A stretch of 47,284 nucleotides of DNA from an uncultured Aquimarina sp. (GCF_947492405.1 NZ_CANLMP010000008.1:289435-336718), one strand, 5' to 3'. Positions 16,280 to 25,369 are shown, numbered from the stretch's first letter. Notes: generated by a model from the sequence alone, not told the origin. Translations and numbers: made by a program.

Positions 16280-17755
16280 ATGGCAAATTATTTTAATACG
16301 CTATCATTAAGAGATCAATTAACACAATTAGGGAAATGTAGATTTATGGACTCTTCTGAGTTTACAGATGGAGTTGAAGTACTTAAAGGAAAAAAAATAG
16401 TCATCGTAGGTTGCGGAGCACAAGGACTGAACCAAGGATTAAATATGAGGGATTCAGGCTTGGATATTTCATATACACTTCGTGAAGCTGCTATTAAAGA
16501 GAAAAGACAATCATATAAAAACGCTACCGAGAATGGGTTTGCAGTAGGAACGTATGAAGAATTAGTTCCTAATGCAGATGTAGTGATTAACCTTACACCA
16601 GATAAGCAACATACACAGGTGGTGAATACCGTGATGCCATTAATGAAGAATGGAGCAACATTATCGTATTCCCATGGATTTAATATTGTAGAAGAAGGAA
16701 TGCAGGTAAGAGAAGATCTTACGGTTATTATGGTAGCACCAAAATGCCCAGGTTCCGAGGTGAGAGAAGAATATAAAAGAGGATTTGGAGTACCAACACT
16801 TATTGCTGTGCATCCAGAGAATGATCCTCAAGGTCACGGATTGGCTCAGGCAAAAGCATATGCAGTAGGAACTGGAGGTGATAGAGCAGGTGTTTTAGAA
16901 TCTTCCTTTGTTGCAGAAGTGAAATCGGATCTTATGGGAGAGCAAACAATCCTATGTGGACTTTTGCAAACAGGTTCAATTCTTTGTTTTGACAAAATGG
17001 TAGAAAAAGGAATCGATGCAGGATATGCTTCTAAATTAATTCAGTATGGATGGGAAACCATTACAGAAGGATTGAAATATGGAGGTATTACAAATATGAT
17101 GGATAGATTATCGAATCCTTCAAAAATAAAAGCATTCGAACTTTCTGAAGAGTTAAAGGATATTATGCGTCCGTTATTCCAAAAGCATATGGATGATATT
17201 ATCGGTGGTCATTTTTCTAAAACGATGATGGAAGATTGGGCAAATGATGATAAAAATTTGTTGTCATGGAGAGCTGCAACTGGTGAAACGGCATTTGAAA
17301 AAACACCAGCTGGTAATGTAGAGATTTCTGAACAAGAATTTTATGATCATGGAGTATTAATGGTTGCTATGGTAAGAGCAGGAGTGGAACTAGCTTTTGA
17401 AGCAATGACATCGTCTGGTATTATAGAAGAATCAGCATATTATGAATCTTTACATGAGACTCCACTTATTGCCAATACGATAGCGCGTAAAAAGTTATTC
17501 GAAATGAACAGAGTAATTTCGGATACTGCAGAGTATGGATGTTATTTGTTTGATCATGCGTGTAAACCTTTATTAGGAGATTTTATGAAAAAGATCGATA
17601 CGGATGTAATTGGTAAAGCATATGATGCCGGTAAAAGTAACGGAGTTGATAATGCAAAGTTAATCGAAGTAAACGCTGCTTTAAGAAATCATCCTATAGA
17701 AACTGTAGGAGCAAGGTTGAGAGCCTCTATGACGGCTATGAAGCCAATAGTATAA
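16280..17755 (+). CDS. ilvC: Ketol-acid reductoisomerase, class II (long form)
   Basis: 491 residues, the length of the long enterobacterial-type enzyme rather than the ~330-residue short form. The Rossmann dinucleotide motif GCGAQGLNQG lies at residues 44-53, and HGFNIVEEGM and KCPGSEVREEYKRGFGVP follow. The tandem C-terminal knotted domains contain the metal-binding acidic stretch DLMGEQTILCG. It isomerises and reduces acetolactate and acetohydroxybutyrate with NADPH and Mg. It belongs to the ilv operon though it is flanked on both sides by repeat-bearing gaps, which might allow processing or separate promoters. Confidence 0.97.
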   Translation: MANYFNTLSLRDQLTQLGKCRFMDSSEFTDGVEVLKGKKIVIVGCGAQGLNQGLNMRDSGLDISYTLREAAIKEKRQSYKNATENGFAVGTYEELVPNADVVINLTPDKQHTQVVNTVMPLMKNGATLSYSHGFNIVEEGMQVREDLTVIMVAPKCPGSEVREEYKRGFGVPTLIAVHPENDPQGHGLAQAKAYAVGTGGDRAGVLESSFVAEVKSDLMGEQTILCGLLQTGSILCFDKMVEKGIDAGYASKLIQYGWETITEGLKYGGITNMMDRLSNPSKIKAFELSEELKDIMRPLFQKHMDDIIGGHFSKTMMEDWANDDKNLLSWRAATGETAFEKTPAGNVEISEQEFYDHGVLMVAMVRAGVELAFEAMTSSGIIEESAYYESLHETPLIANTIARKKLFEMNRVISDTAEYGCYLFDHACKPLLGDFMKKIDTDVIGKAYDAGKSNGVDNAKLIEVNAALRNHPIETVGARLRASMTAMKPIV

Positions 17756-17768
17756 AAATATTCGTCGA

Positions 17769-17840
17769 TTCGAGTACTTCGACCTGAGGAGAAGTGTATC
17801 GAGAATGAGATTTTGAATAATTGAAGCTTTTCTCGATACA
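17769..17840 (+). repeat. Dispersed TCGAG-type element, copy B, with hairpin
   Basis: TTCGAGTACTTCGACCT starts the element and TGTATCGAGAA (17795-17805) ends its first half. The exact reverse complement TTCTCGATACA follows at 17830-17840, making an 11-base stem with a 24-base loop. The first half matches copy A at 16116. The rest of the 272-base gap before the methyltransferase shows no reading frame. Confidence 0.55.
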
Positions 17841-18027
17841 ATTTTTCTTCATTTTATTACGAAAAATCACTCGAAATGACGCTTCAAATAATTTATTTGT
17901 CTAGCTGGGTCTGTCGAAGTTTTTTTGAGATGTGTATTGTGTAATCTTTGATGGACTCAGACTAGAGAAATTGTTGATCACTTTTTTATATACTATTTGT
18001 GGTGATTGTTTTTAAAAGTCATATGAA

Positions 18028-18606
18028 ATGAATGATCTTGTTGTGGCTTATAAGCCCGCTATTTATAATTTAATAGAAGAAAAGTCTCGAGAGATCGGTT
18101 TTACCATGCCGTCCGATCTTTATGTTGGATCTTTGTTAAAAACATTAATATCTTCAAAACCTAAATCTAATATATTAGAATTAGGAACCGGAATTGGTTT
18201 GTTATTGTCCTGGATGATTGATGGAATGGACTCAGAATCAAAACTGATAACAATAGATAATGATCCGACTTTAATAAGTATTGCTCAGGATTTTTTTGGT
18301 AACGATCATAGAGTATCCATTGTTTGTGAAGATGGAACAAAATGGTTACGAACATACAAAGGAAACAAATTTGATTTGGTTTTTGCCGATGCTTGGCCAG
18401 GCAAATATAGCGAGATAGATAAAGTGTTGGAATTGATCAAAATTGGTGGTTTTTATGTGGTTGACGATATGAGTGCTCAGGAAAATTGGCCAGATGAACA
18501 CCAGAAAAATGTAGATCAATTAATAGGATATTTAGAAGGAAGAGAAGATATTTTTTTGACTAAAATGAATTGGTCTACTGGATTAGTTATAGCAGTAAAA
18601 AAGTAA
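18028..18606 (+). CDS. SAM-dependent O-methyltransferase-like protein
   Basis: 192 residues with a class I methyltransferase fold. Motif I is ILELGTGIGLLLSWM (about 50-64), the acidic end of strand 2 is LITIDNDP, and FDLVFADAWPGKYSEID and GGFYVVDDM follow. It resembles the O-methyltransferase family that includes caffeoyl-CoA methyltransferase relatives, though it is short. It lies between ilvC and ilvA, only eight bases ahead of the ilvA start, so it is co-transcribed with ilvA. No role for a methyltransferase in this pathway is known to me. Substrate unknown. Confidence 0.8.
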   Translation: MNDLVVAYKPAIYNLIEEKSREIGFTMPSDLYVGSLLKTLISSKPKSNILELGTGIGLLLSWMIDGMDSESKLITIDNDPTLISIAQDFFGNDHRVSIVCEDGTKWLRTYKGNKFDLVFADAWPGKYSEIDKVLELIKIGGFYVVDDMSAQENWPDEHQKNVDQLIGYLEGREDIFLTKMNWSTGLVIAVKK

Positions 18607-18614
18607 TAAGAAAA

Positions 18615-19880
18615 ATGAATACAGAAGTAACTACATATTTTCCCGAATTAGAAGATATACAAAAGGCAGCCTCTACGATAAAAGAGGTGTCTATGGTTAC
18701 TCCTTTAATGAATAGTATTCGTTATTCCAGAATGTACGATGCTAATGTACTATTGAAAAGAGAAGATCTACAACGAGTTAGGTCTTATAAAATAAGAGGG
18801 GCTTTTAATAAGATTAGTTCTCTAACTAAAGAGCAATTGGCTAAAGGAGTAGTATGTGCTAGTGCAGGAAACCATGCCCAAGGTGTCGCTTTTGCTTGTC
18901 ATCATTTAGAAATACAAGGTACTATTTATATGCCATCTGTAACACCAAAACAGAAGGTAGAACAGACCCAAATGTTTGGAGGAGATTATGTGAAAATCGT
19001 ACTGGAAGGAGACACCTTTGATGATGCGTCCAAAGCAGCAAAAGAATTATGTAATAAAGAAGAAAAAACCTTTGTTCATCCGTTTGATGATCCTAAAACT
19101 ATCGAAGGGCAAGGAACAATAGGATTAGAGATTTTTAAGCAAACTGATGACCCGATTGATTACATTTTTGTAGCAATTGGAGGAGGAGGACTCGCTTCGG
19201 GATTATGTGGAGCTATGAAAGCACTATCTCCTAAAACTAAAATTATTGGTGTAGAGCCGAAAGGAGCACCTTCTATGCTGACCTCAATTCAACGAAATAA
19301 AAATACAGAGATTTTTGATATCGATAAGTTTATTGATGGAGCAGCAGTGCAAAAAGTAGGAGATTTAAATTTTGATATTTGTAGATCTCACTTGTCCGAT
19401 ATGATCACAGTTCCAGAAGGATTGGTGTGTCAGACTATCTTAGATTTATATAATCGAGATGCTATTGTGGTAGAACCTGCAGGGGCGTTGACATTGGCTG
19501 CATTAGAGTTTTATAAAGATAAAATAAAAGGGAAAAATGTAGTATGTATCGTTAGTGGAAGTAATAATGATATCACCCGTACTGCCGAAATTAAAGAGCG
19601 CGCATTACTATTTGCAGATCTGAAACATTATTTCATTGTTCGCTTTCCGCAGAGAGCAGGAGCTTTGAAACAGTTTGTTGGAGAAATTTTAGGTCCAAAT
19701 GACGATATTACACATTTTGAATATTCTAAAAAATCAAGTAGAGAAAATGGCCCCGCAGTTGTTGGAATAGAACTAAAAGATAAAAATGATCTCCAGCCGC
19801 TTATTTCTAGAATGAAGAAACATAATTTCTTTGGAGATTATCTTAATGATAAACCAGATCTTTTTCAGTTTTTGGTTTGA
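18615..19880 (+). CDS. ilvA: Threonine ammonia-lyase (threonine dehydratase)
   Basis: 421 residues from ATG 18615. A frame running further upstream overlaps the methyltransferase and is rejected. The PLP lysine is Lys59 in RSYKIRGAF. ASAGNHAQGVAFACHH and the phosphate-binding GGGGLASG loop follow. The C-terminal ~90 residues form one ACT-like regulatory domain (HYFIVRFPQRAGALKQFVGEIL), as expected for a biosynthetic enzyme inhibited by isoleucine. It makes 2-oxobutyrate for isoleucine synthesis and closes the operon. Its stop lies six bases from the stop of the convergent lipoprotein gene. Confidence 0.95.
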   Translation: MNTEVTTYFPELEDIQKAASTIKEVSMVTPLMNSIRYSRMYDANVLLKREDLQRVRSYKIRGAFNKISSLTKEQLAKGVVCASAGNHAQGVAFACHHLEIQGTIYMPSVTPKQKVEQTQMFGGDYVKIVLEGDTFDDASKAAKELCNKEEKTFVHPFDDPKTIEGQGTIGLEIFKQTDDPIDYIFVAIGGGGLASGLCGAMKALSPKTKIIGVEPKGAPSMLTSIQRNKNTEIFDIDKFIDGAAVQKVGDLNFDICRSHLSDMITVPEGLVCQTILDLYNRDAIVVEPAGALTLAALEFYKDKIKGKNVVCIVSGSNNDITRTAEIKERALLFADLKHYFIVRFPQRAGALKQFVGEILGPNDDITHFEYSKKSSRENGPAVVGIELKDKNDLQPLISRMKKHNFFGDYLNDKPDLFQFLV

Positions 19881-19886
19881 TGAGTA

Positions 19887-20276
19887 TTATTGTTCCAGAA
19901 GTCCATCAGCAATCCAATCTTCTACAATATCTATAGTCGCTTGTGGTAGTCTTCCTGATTCAGGCATTACATTAAAAGCGTTCGTAGTAGCAATTCTATT
20001 AAATAAACCTCGATTATTTACTGCATCCACGACCTGATCATATGTTAATAACATCATAATGGCACCTTGATCTAGAGGATCTCCGTGACATTCGATACAA
20101 TTAATATCTATTATCGTTTTGACGTGAGCGGTATAGGTAGAGGTTTGCCCTGGAATAGGATCTGGATCTACAATTACTTCAGGTTCTGTAGTGCTGTCAT
20201 CACTGCTACTGCAACTAAATAAGGTAATTACGAATAAGAATAATAAAGGTAATATTGGGGATATTGGGGATTTCAT
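19887..20276 (-). CDS. Small lipoprotein with a c-type heme motif
   Basis: 129 residues from ATG 20276; an upstream in-frame ATG at 20315 would add 13 charged residues ahead of the signal peptide. The lipobox LFSC gives acylated Cys22. A Pro/Asp/Ser linker follows, then a single CxxCH heme-attachment motif (Cys60, Cys63, His64 in INCIECHG), a Met in VMPESG that could be the sixth ligand, and the helix TIDIVEDWIADG typical of small cytochrome c domains. I infer a periplasmic or surface-anchored monoheme protein of unknown electron partner. Confidence 0.75.
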   Translation of the reverse strand: MKSPISPILPLLFLFVITLFSCSSSDDSTTEPEVIVDPDPIPGQTSTYTAHVKTIIDINCIECHGDPLDQGAIMMLLTYDQVVDAVNNRGLFNRIATTNAFNVMPESGRLPQATIDIVEDWIADGLLEQ

Positions 20277-20373
20277 AGTTCTTTTGATTTTTTTTATAAT
20301 ATAGGAAATATTCATTATAATGAAACAAGTAAGATGCCTATTTCACAACTATAACGCAAAGATTTTTGATAAA

Positions 20374-20916
20374 TTATAATACTACCTTAACATTGTATTC
20401 TTTTAATAGCTCCAGGTGATCTTCGAGTTTAAATTCTGAAGCTTTAAAACGATCTCTTCTGGCCTTAACATCTTCTTTTCGAATGACACTTCTTACAAAA
20501 CGTCGTACCGCTGTTTCATTTTCTAGAACTAAACCAGGAACTGTTACGCTTTTTCCTTCATCATTTTTGGCAACCATCGTAAAATAACTCGAATTGCAAT
20601 GTTTCACTTTACCTGTCATTATATTTTCTGATTCTACCCGAACTCCAACTACCATAGAAGTACGGCCAACGTTATTTACAGATGCTTTCATAGTTACGAG
20701 TTCACCGACTTCTATAGGTTTTAGAAAATCTACCTTATCTACACTAGCTGTAACGCAATAAGCTTCAGAATGTTTAGATGCACAGGCAAATGCAATCTGA
20801 TCCATAAGTGATAAAATATATCCTCCATGGATCTTTCCACTAAAATTAGAATGAGAGGGAAGCATTAATTCTGAAATTACTACTCGCGATTCTCTTGCTG
20901 TTTTATGTTTTTTCAT
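20374..20916 (-). CDS. Acyl-CoA thioesterase, hotdog fold
   Basis: 180 residues. The hotdog helix is marked by GKIHGGYILSLMDQIAFACASKHS, with the conserved HGG and Asp, followed by VDKVDFLKPIEVGELVTMKASVNNVGRTSMVVGVRV. This pattern is the one seen in cytoplasmic acyl-CoA hydrolases of the YciA/BACH type. The C-terminal 50 residues are charged (VIRKEDVKARRDRFKASEF) and are a common extension. It is cytoplasmic and the substrate chain length cannot be told. The preceding gene ends 97 bases downstream of its stop. Confidence 0.88.
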   Translation of the reverse strand: MKKHKTARESRVVISELMLPSHSNFSGKIHGGYILSLMDQIAFACASKHSEAYCVTASVDKVDFLKPIEVGELVTMKASVNNVGRTSMVVGVRVESENIMTGKVKHCNSSYFTMVAKNDEGKSVTVPGLVLENETAVRRFVRSVIRKEDVKARRDRFKASEFKLEDHLELLKEYNVKVVL

Positions 20917-20955
20917 GAATTCATTTTTTTAATCATTATTGTTATCATCTGTTAC

Positions 20956-21014
20956 CTCGAGCGGAGTCGAGAGGCTTTTCTTGATCATACCAATTAGGTC
21001 TCGACTCCGCTCGA
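20956..21014. repeat. Dispersed TCGAG-type element, copy C (long hairpin)
   Basis: A 16-base perfect inverted repeat: TCGAGCGGAGTCGAGA (20957-20972) against TCTCGACTCCGCTCGA (20999-21014), loop of 26 bases. Each arm is itself partly palindromic around TCGA. It lies in the gap between the thioesterase start and the next gene's end. Similar TCGA-rich intergenic hairpins are common in flavobacteria. Confidence 0.65.
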
Positions 21015-21079
21015 CCTGACAGAAGTGAATATGTTATACCTAGTATAGCTGAGTATTTAATCGAATTCTAGTTATAATT

Positions 21080-21445
21080 TTACTTTCTAAAATGAGGTGA
21101 TTCTTCTTCTTCTACATCAATGACAAAATATTTAGAATCTCCTAACCAGGAAATCGTCGCAAAACGTTCTTTGTATTTTAGTTTCACATATCTCCCTTGG
21201 AATTCTTCTAGCTTTTTGATGATTTCTTCGTTTTTACCTTCTACTGAAAAGCTAAATATCTGAGCCCCAGAAATCCCTTGACTGATTTCACCTTCCCAGG
21301 TTTTAAACATCACCCCTTTATTGCTAAATTTAATGAGTTCTCCACTTCGTACTCCTTCACTATAGGTAGCAAAGTATACGGTGGCATACCAAATACCAAA
21401 AAGAATAGTAATGGTTAAAATTATCAGCGCTAATATTTTTTTCAT
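21080..21445 (-). CDS. Membrane-anchored conserved protein of unknown function
   Basis: 121 residues. One N-terminal membrane segment (about 4-26) is followed by a soluble beta-rich domain with SEGVRSGELIKFSNKGVMFKTWEG and a C-terminal Glu-rich tail. I recall that close relatives in flavobacteria are sometimes named 6-phosphogluconate dehydrogenase. No NADP-binding or catalytic motif of that enzyme is present, so such a name should not be used here. Probably anchored in the inner membrane facing the periplasm. It lies 18 bases after the serine hydrolase gene and may share its transcript. Confidence 0.7.
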   Translation of the reverse strand: MKKILALIILTITILFGIWYATVYFATYSEGVRSGELIKFSNKGVMFKTWEGEISQGISGAQIFSFSVEGKNEEIIKKLEEFQGRYVKLKYKERFATISWLGDSKYFVIDVEEEESPHFRK

Positions 21446-21463
21446 ATGTACTTAGTTGATGTT

Positions 21464-22624
21464 TTAGAAAGCTTCATATACTTTGGTTACAAATTCGTCA
21501 ATCTGGCTGGGTTCTAACCATCTAGTTACAATAACCAGATTTTGTTTTTGATCAATTACAATAAAATTACCACCAAAACCTGCAGCATAGAATAGATGTT
21601 CCGGTAAACCTTCCCAATGGCGAGTTCCTTTTTGATTTAACCACCACATAAATCCATAGTTGGTGTTAGCTTTAGAGGGTTTGATAGCTTCTTTTATCCA
21701 GTTTTTAGAAATCAATTGTTGGTTTTTCCATATTCCATTATTCATAAATAGTAATCCAAAACGAGCGTGATCCTTGGTATTAATAAATAACCCTCCACCA
21801 GAATGCCCTCCACCACTTACTGATTGCATCTTGATACCATCAATATTGACCCAAGAATTATCATATCCAAACCATCGCCAGGTTGTCGACGTGCCGATGG
21901 GATCCATAATTTTTTCTTTAAGTACTTGTGGTAAAGGTTTTCTCCACACATTCAATAGAGAATATGCTAGTACGTTTACCCTGACATCATTATACTCAAA
22001 AACATTTCCGGGTTCGTTTAATTTTCTGAATTTCCAATCATCGATGCCTCCTTCTCTCGGTGGGCGATCTGCCCAATCATATCCTCCCCATAATTGTCCT
22101 GACCAATCCGACGATTGTGTTAGCAAGTGCCTCCAGTTTATTTTTTTATTATGAGCACCATCATAGGTGTGATCCCAGACATAATTATACGTAAAATCGT
22201 CTACAGAATTGATTAATTTTTCATCAATCGCTAAGCCGGCAACCGTCGATAAATAGCTTTTAGTAACACTAAATGTCATATCCACTCGATCTGTATCACC
22301 CCATTTGGCAATGATATATCCGTCTTTTAGAATCAAACCGGCAGGAGTGCCTCTTTTTTTTGTTGGCCCTAAAATTTTATGATAAGGCTCTCTTTCAAAA
22401 CCTTTTAGTATTGCTTGACGTAAATCTTTAGATCCAGAATATTCATTGTCTTTAGCATATTGGATTGCCTCGTTTAGTTTTGCCGTATTAATCTTAAATT
22501 CTGAAGGACTTTTTTCTTCCCAGTTTCCACGTTCTGGGTAATAGGTTTGTTGTGCATTTGCATAATGAAAAGCAACTCCAGAAAGGAATGTGAATACGTA
22601 AATCTTTAGAAATTGTTTTTTCAT
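21464..22624 (-). CDS. Serine hydrolase of the beta-lactamase/class C family, secreted
   Basis: 386 residues with a signal peptide (cleavage expected after YANA, about residue 24). The active-site SxxK is SVTK, Ser119 and Lys122. The tyrosine motif is in EYNDVRVN, and HSGGGLFINTKDHARFG serves as the third motif region. The closing MWWLNQKGTRHWEGLPEHLFYAAGFGGN is typical of this family. Members include penicillin-binding esterases and D-aminopeptidases, and this one need not be an antibiotic-resistance enzyme. Location is periplasm or outside the cell. Confidence 0.88.
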   Translation of the reverse strand: MKKQFLKIYVFTFLSGVAFHYANAQQTYYPERGNWEEKSPSEFKINTAKLNEAIQYAKDNEYSGSKDLRQAILKGFEREPYHKILGPTKKRGTPAGLILKDGYIIAKWGDTDRVDMTFSVTKSYLSTVAGLAIDEKLINSVDDFTYNYVWDHTYDGAHNKKINWRHLLTQSSDWSGQLWGGYDWADRPPREGGIDDWKFRKLNEPGNVFEYNDVRVNVLAYSLLNVWRKPLPQVLKEKIMDPIGTSTTWRWFGYDNSWVNIDGIKMQSVSGGGHSGGGLFINTKDHARFGLLFMNNGIWKNQQLISKNWIKEAIKPSKANTNYGFMWWLNQKGTRHWEGLPEHLFYAAGFGGNFIVIDQKQNLVIVTRWLEPSQIDEFVTKVYEAF

Positions 22625-22628
22625 TGTA

Positions 22629-22976
22629 TCAGTTTTGAGTTATCGCTTTATTTTTAACTATTTTTCTTATGGTAATCAGAAAACCTATTGCAAATAATAG
22701 AGCGCCTAAAAATGAGCCTATCCGAAATATATATAATATAGTTGCATATTGTTCAGCTCCTAAAAACATATAAAAACCTACAGAAGCACCTGATAAGAGA
22801 GTGAATAATGTCATTAATGAACTACCGATAAGTAATAAAATTCTTTCTACGCTAGAGCCCATTTTTCGATAGAAATAGATGCAAACAACAAAAATAAAAA
22901 TTTGAGTAATTGAACTAAAAACTCCTATGACGAGATATTTTATAATTTCTAAAAAGTCAGGATATCCTTGTTCCAT
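22629..22976 (-). CDS. Small membrane protein, paralogue 1
   Basis: 115 residues with four hydrophobic segments and a basic C-terminus (TIRKIVKNK). I do not recognise the family. It aligns with the neighbouring protein at 22995-23375 along its whole length: both have YxxKMGS followed by ILxLIG, and later SFxGxxLFxxG with a Lys-rich end. This shows a tandem duplication. It starts 18 bases after its paralogue ends and is followed four bases later by the serine hydrolase gene. All three may form one transcript with rmuC. Confidence 0.65.
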   Translation of the reverse strand: MEQGYPDFLEIIKYLVIGVFSSITQIFIFVVCIYFYRKMGSSVERILLLIGSSLMTLFTLLSGASVGFYMFLGAEQYATILYIFRIGSFLGALLFAIGFLITIRKIVKNKAITQN

Positions 22977-22994
22977 TGATCTGTTGTTACTGGT

Positions 22995-23375
22995 TTATGA
23001 TTTGGTATCCTCTGTACTATTGATGATCATTGTTCCTGCCAGTGATTTTGTTTTTATGACTCTTTTCATTAAAAGGAATATTCCTACCACAAATAATATA
23101 GAACCGATAAATGATAGGATACCAAGAGCAGTTGATATATAAGAATACGCATCAACATCCCAAGTTTGGCCGAAAGAAAGTTGAATAAATAATATCTGGC
23201 CAACAACGGTGGAGAGAAAAATAATAATGTTTCCGATCAGTATCAAAATCCCGTCTGTTTTGGAACCCATTTTCATCAAATAATAGCCGCTGATAATAAT
23301 AAATACTATTGTCGGTAATACATAAAATAACCCTGTTAAGGATTGAATTAGAACTTGTGAAATATCTGTTTCCAT
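22995..23375 (-). CDS. Small membrane protein, paralogue 2
   Basis: 126 residues from ATG 23375. The in-frame ATG at 23423 lies inside the end of rmuC and adds a hydrophobic leader of 16 residues, and is less likely. Four hydrophobic segments, with the paralogue-defining stretch YYLMKMGSKTDGILILIG. A Ser/Thr-rich hydrophilic tail distinguishes it from the other copy. Unknown function. It follows rmuC by ten bases. Confidence 0.65.
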   Translation of the reverse strand: METDISQVLIQSLTGLFYVLPTIVFIIISGYYLMKMGSKTDGILILIGNIIIFLSTVVGQILFIQLSFGQTWDVDAYSYISTALGILSFIGSILFVVGIFLLMKRVIKTKSLAGTMIINSTEDTKS

Positions 23376-23385
23376 AGGTATTAAA

Positions 23386-24789
23386 TTACATATTACTAGT
23401 ATTATCATTATCTTCTGAAGCACGTTTTATAATTGCTTCTGGAAGGGATTTTTTAGCTTTTGCACCCATCTTTTTAAGCTTTTCTACGCTGGTAATTAGA
23501 TTCCCTCGTCCTTCTACTAACTTATTCATAGCAGAAGAATAATCCTTTTTAGCATCATCGATCTTTTTACCAACTCCGGTAAGATCTTTCACCAATCCTT
23601 CGAACTTATCATATAACGCTCCTGCTTGTCTGGCAATTTCGATAGCATTGCGCTGTTGCTTTTCGTTATTCCACATTGTATCAATGGTGCGTAAGGTCGC
23701 TAGTAATGTGGCAGGTGTTACAATTACTATATTTTTCTCAAAAGCTTGATTGTACAATTTACTATCTTCATTAATAGCAATAGCAAATGCGGGTTCTATT
23801 GGGACAAAAAGTAGTACAAAATCTGGAGATTCTATATCATATAGATCTTGGTAGTTTTTCTCAGAAAGTTGATCTATATGACGTTTTAAAGACGTAATGT
23901 GTTCTTTTAAGTAAGTAGTTCTTAGATGTTCATCATCTTCGTTCACATAGCGTTCATATGCCGTTAGTGTTACCTTAGAATCAATGATCATTTTTTTACT
24001 ATCCGGCAGGTGGATCACAACATCCGGTAATACACGTTGACCATCAGCGGTAGTGAAACTTTGTTGTACAAAATATTCTCGGTCTTTCTCCAGTCCTGAT
24101 TTTTCTAATACGCGTTCCAGTACCAATTCACCCCAGTTTCCTTGCATTTTACTATCACCTTTTAGGGCTTTGGTTAGGTTAGTAGCTTCTTTGCTCATCT
24201 GTTCATTAAGGTCTTTAAGTCCTAAAATTTGCTGACGTAAAGCTGCGTGATAATCGATACTTTCTTTATGTGTTTGCTCTACCTTTTTCTCGAAGGTGTT
24301 GATTTTTTCTTGTAATGGATTTAGAATGTTTTTTATGTTCTCTTTGTTCTGTTCTGTAAACTTATTAGACTTTTCATCCAGAATTTTATTTGCCAGATTT
24401 TCGAATTCTTTGGTGAATTTTTCCTGTAGTTTTTCTACTTCGTCCTTTTGTTCCTGGTTTTTGAGCTGTAAGTTTTCAAACTCCGCATTTCTTCGGGTCA
24501 ATTCTGTGTTAAGGAAGTCTTTTTCTCGACGTATTTCTTCTCGTTCTGTGGAAATATCAGAAAGCTGTTTTTCTAAAGACTGTTTATAGGTTTCTTGCTG
24601 TTGTTTGGTAAATTCCAATTGCTGATCTGCTGCTTTTTTAGCTTCATCAAACTGTAATTGTAGTTGATTAGCTCTTTCGTTTAATGCACTCTGATCACTT
24701 TTGTTTTTCAGTGAAGCCACGTATTTGCCAATAAAAAAACCGACGATGATTGCAGCTACCGCCACAAGAAGCAATATGTATTCTGACAT
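23386..24789 (-). CDS. rmuC: DNA recombination protein RmuC
   Basis: 467 residues. A short N-terminal membrane anchor (about 4-22) is followed by a long coiled coil to about residue 190. The RmuC domain follows, with GNWGELVLERVLEKSGL, LPDVVIHLPDSKKMIIDSKVTL and DFVLLFVPIEPAFAIA. The family is related to PD-(D/E)xK nucleases and limits inversions between short inverted repeats. The architecture and length are standard. It is the first gene of a minus-strand run with the two small membrane proteins. Confidence 0.93.
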   Translation of the reverse strand: MSEYILLLVAVAAIIVGFFIGKYVASLKNKSDQSALNERANQLQLQFDEAKKAADQQLEFTKQQQETYKQSLEKQLSDISTEREEIRREKDFLNTELTRRNAEFENLQLKNQEQKDEVEKLQEKFTKEFENLANKILDEKSNKFTEQNKENIKNILNPLQEKINTFEKKVEQTHKESIDYHAALRQQILGLKDLNEQMSKEATNLTKALKGDSKMQGNWGELVLERVLEKSGLEKDREYFVQQSFTTADGQRVLPDVVIHLPDSKKMIIDSKVTLTAYERYVNEDDEHLRTTYLKEHITSLKRHIDQLSEKNYQDLYDIESPDFVLLFVPIEPAFAIAINEDSKLYNQAFEKNIVIVTPATLLATLRTIDTMWNNEKQQRNAIEIARQAGALYDKFEGLVKDLTGVGKKIDDAKKDYSSAMNKLVEGRGNLITSVEKLKKMGAKAKKSLPEAIIKRASEDNDNTSNM

Positions 24790-25369
24790 GTAATTTTTTG
24801 TTTACTCGATAATCGAGATTTTAATTTTAGAGGTTTACCTGGAGATCAAAAATAGGCTTCCATTGACTACTAAGGAACCCATCTCAAGGGTTATTGCTTC
24901 AAAGATAAAAATTTACTCAGTATTAGTGGAAGAGAAGTATGCTGAAATAAAATTTAATTTTGAATAGAAACATCATTCTTTTTACAATATTTTCTGTCAA
25001 CATTAATAAAGTATCCATCGTTAATACTTTCGTTTAGGAGATTGAGCAGGAAAGGCTCATTCTTTCGGTAAGGAGGTTTATAGAAATGCTTAATGTATAT
25101 TGAGAGTACTTTTTTACTTCTATATAAAAGAAAATTTAGTACCTGTTTACAAAAAAGTAAAAAAATTGAGGTAACATTTCCTCACTTTATGACACTTATG
25201 TATAGAAAATAATTATTAAAAAATAATTTTCTTATACTGTTCATTCAAGTCTTATAAAACCAAAGATTAATTACTATTTTAGATTTTTAATTCTAATAAG
25301 TTTGTAATCTAAACGTTTATGCGGCAATTCTAATAGAAAACAATATTTAATAACTTTTAATCCAAAACT
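24790..25369. other. 580-base gap between divergent rmuC and hcp
   Basis: Very A+T-rich with no reading frame longer than a few dozen codons on either strand. It should hold the promoters of both divergent genes. Small features are CTCGAT-A-ATCGAG near 24805 and TGAGG...CCTCA around 25167-25184. Neither has a T run that would make it a clear terminator. I see no sign of the other type VI genes. Confidence 0.6.

Noticed and set aside
21080..21445. 6-phosphogluconate dehydrogenase
   Set aside because: A remembered name for similar proteins, but the protein is only 121 residues, has a membrane anchor and lacks every motif of the enzyme.
24053..24589. Plus-strand frames opposite rmuC, rich in Cys, Ser and Phe
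   Set aside because: They are antisense shadows of the coiled-coil region of RmuC.
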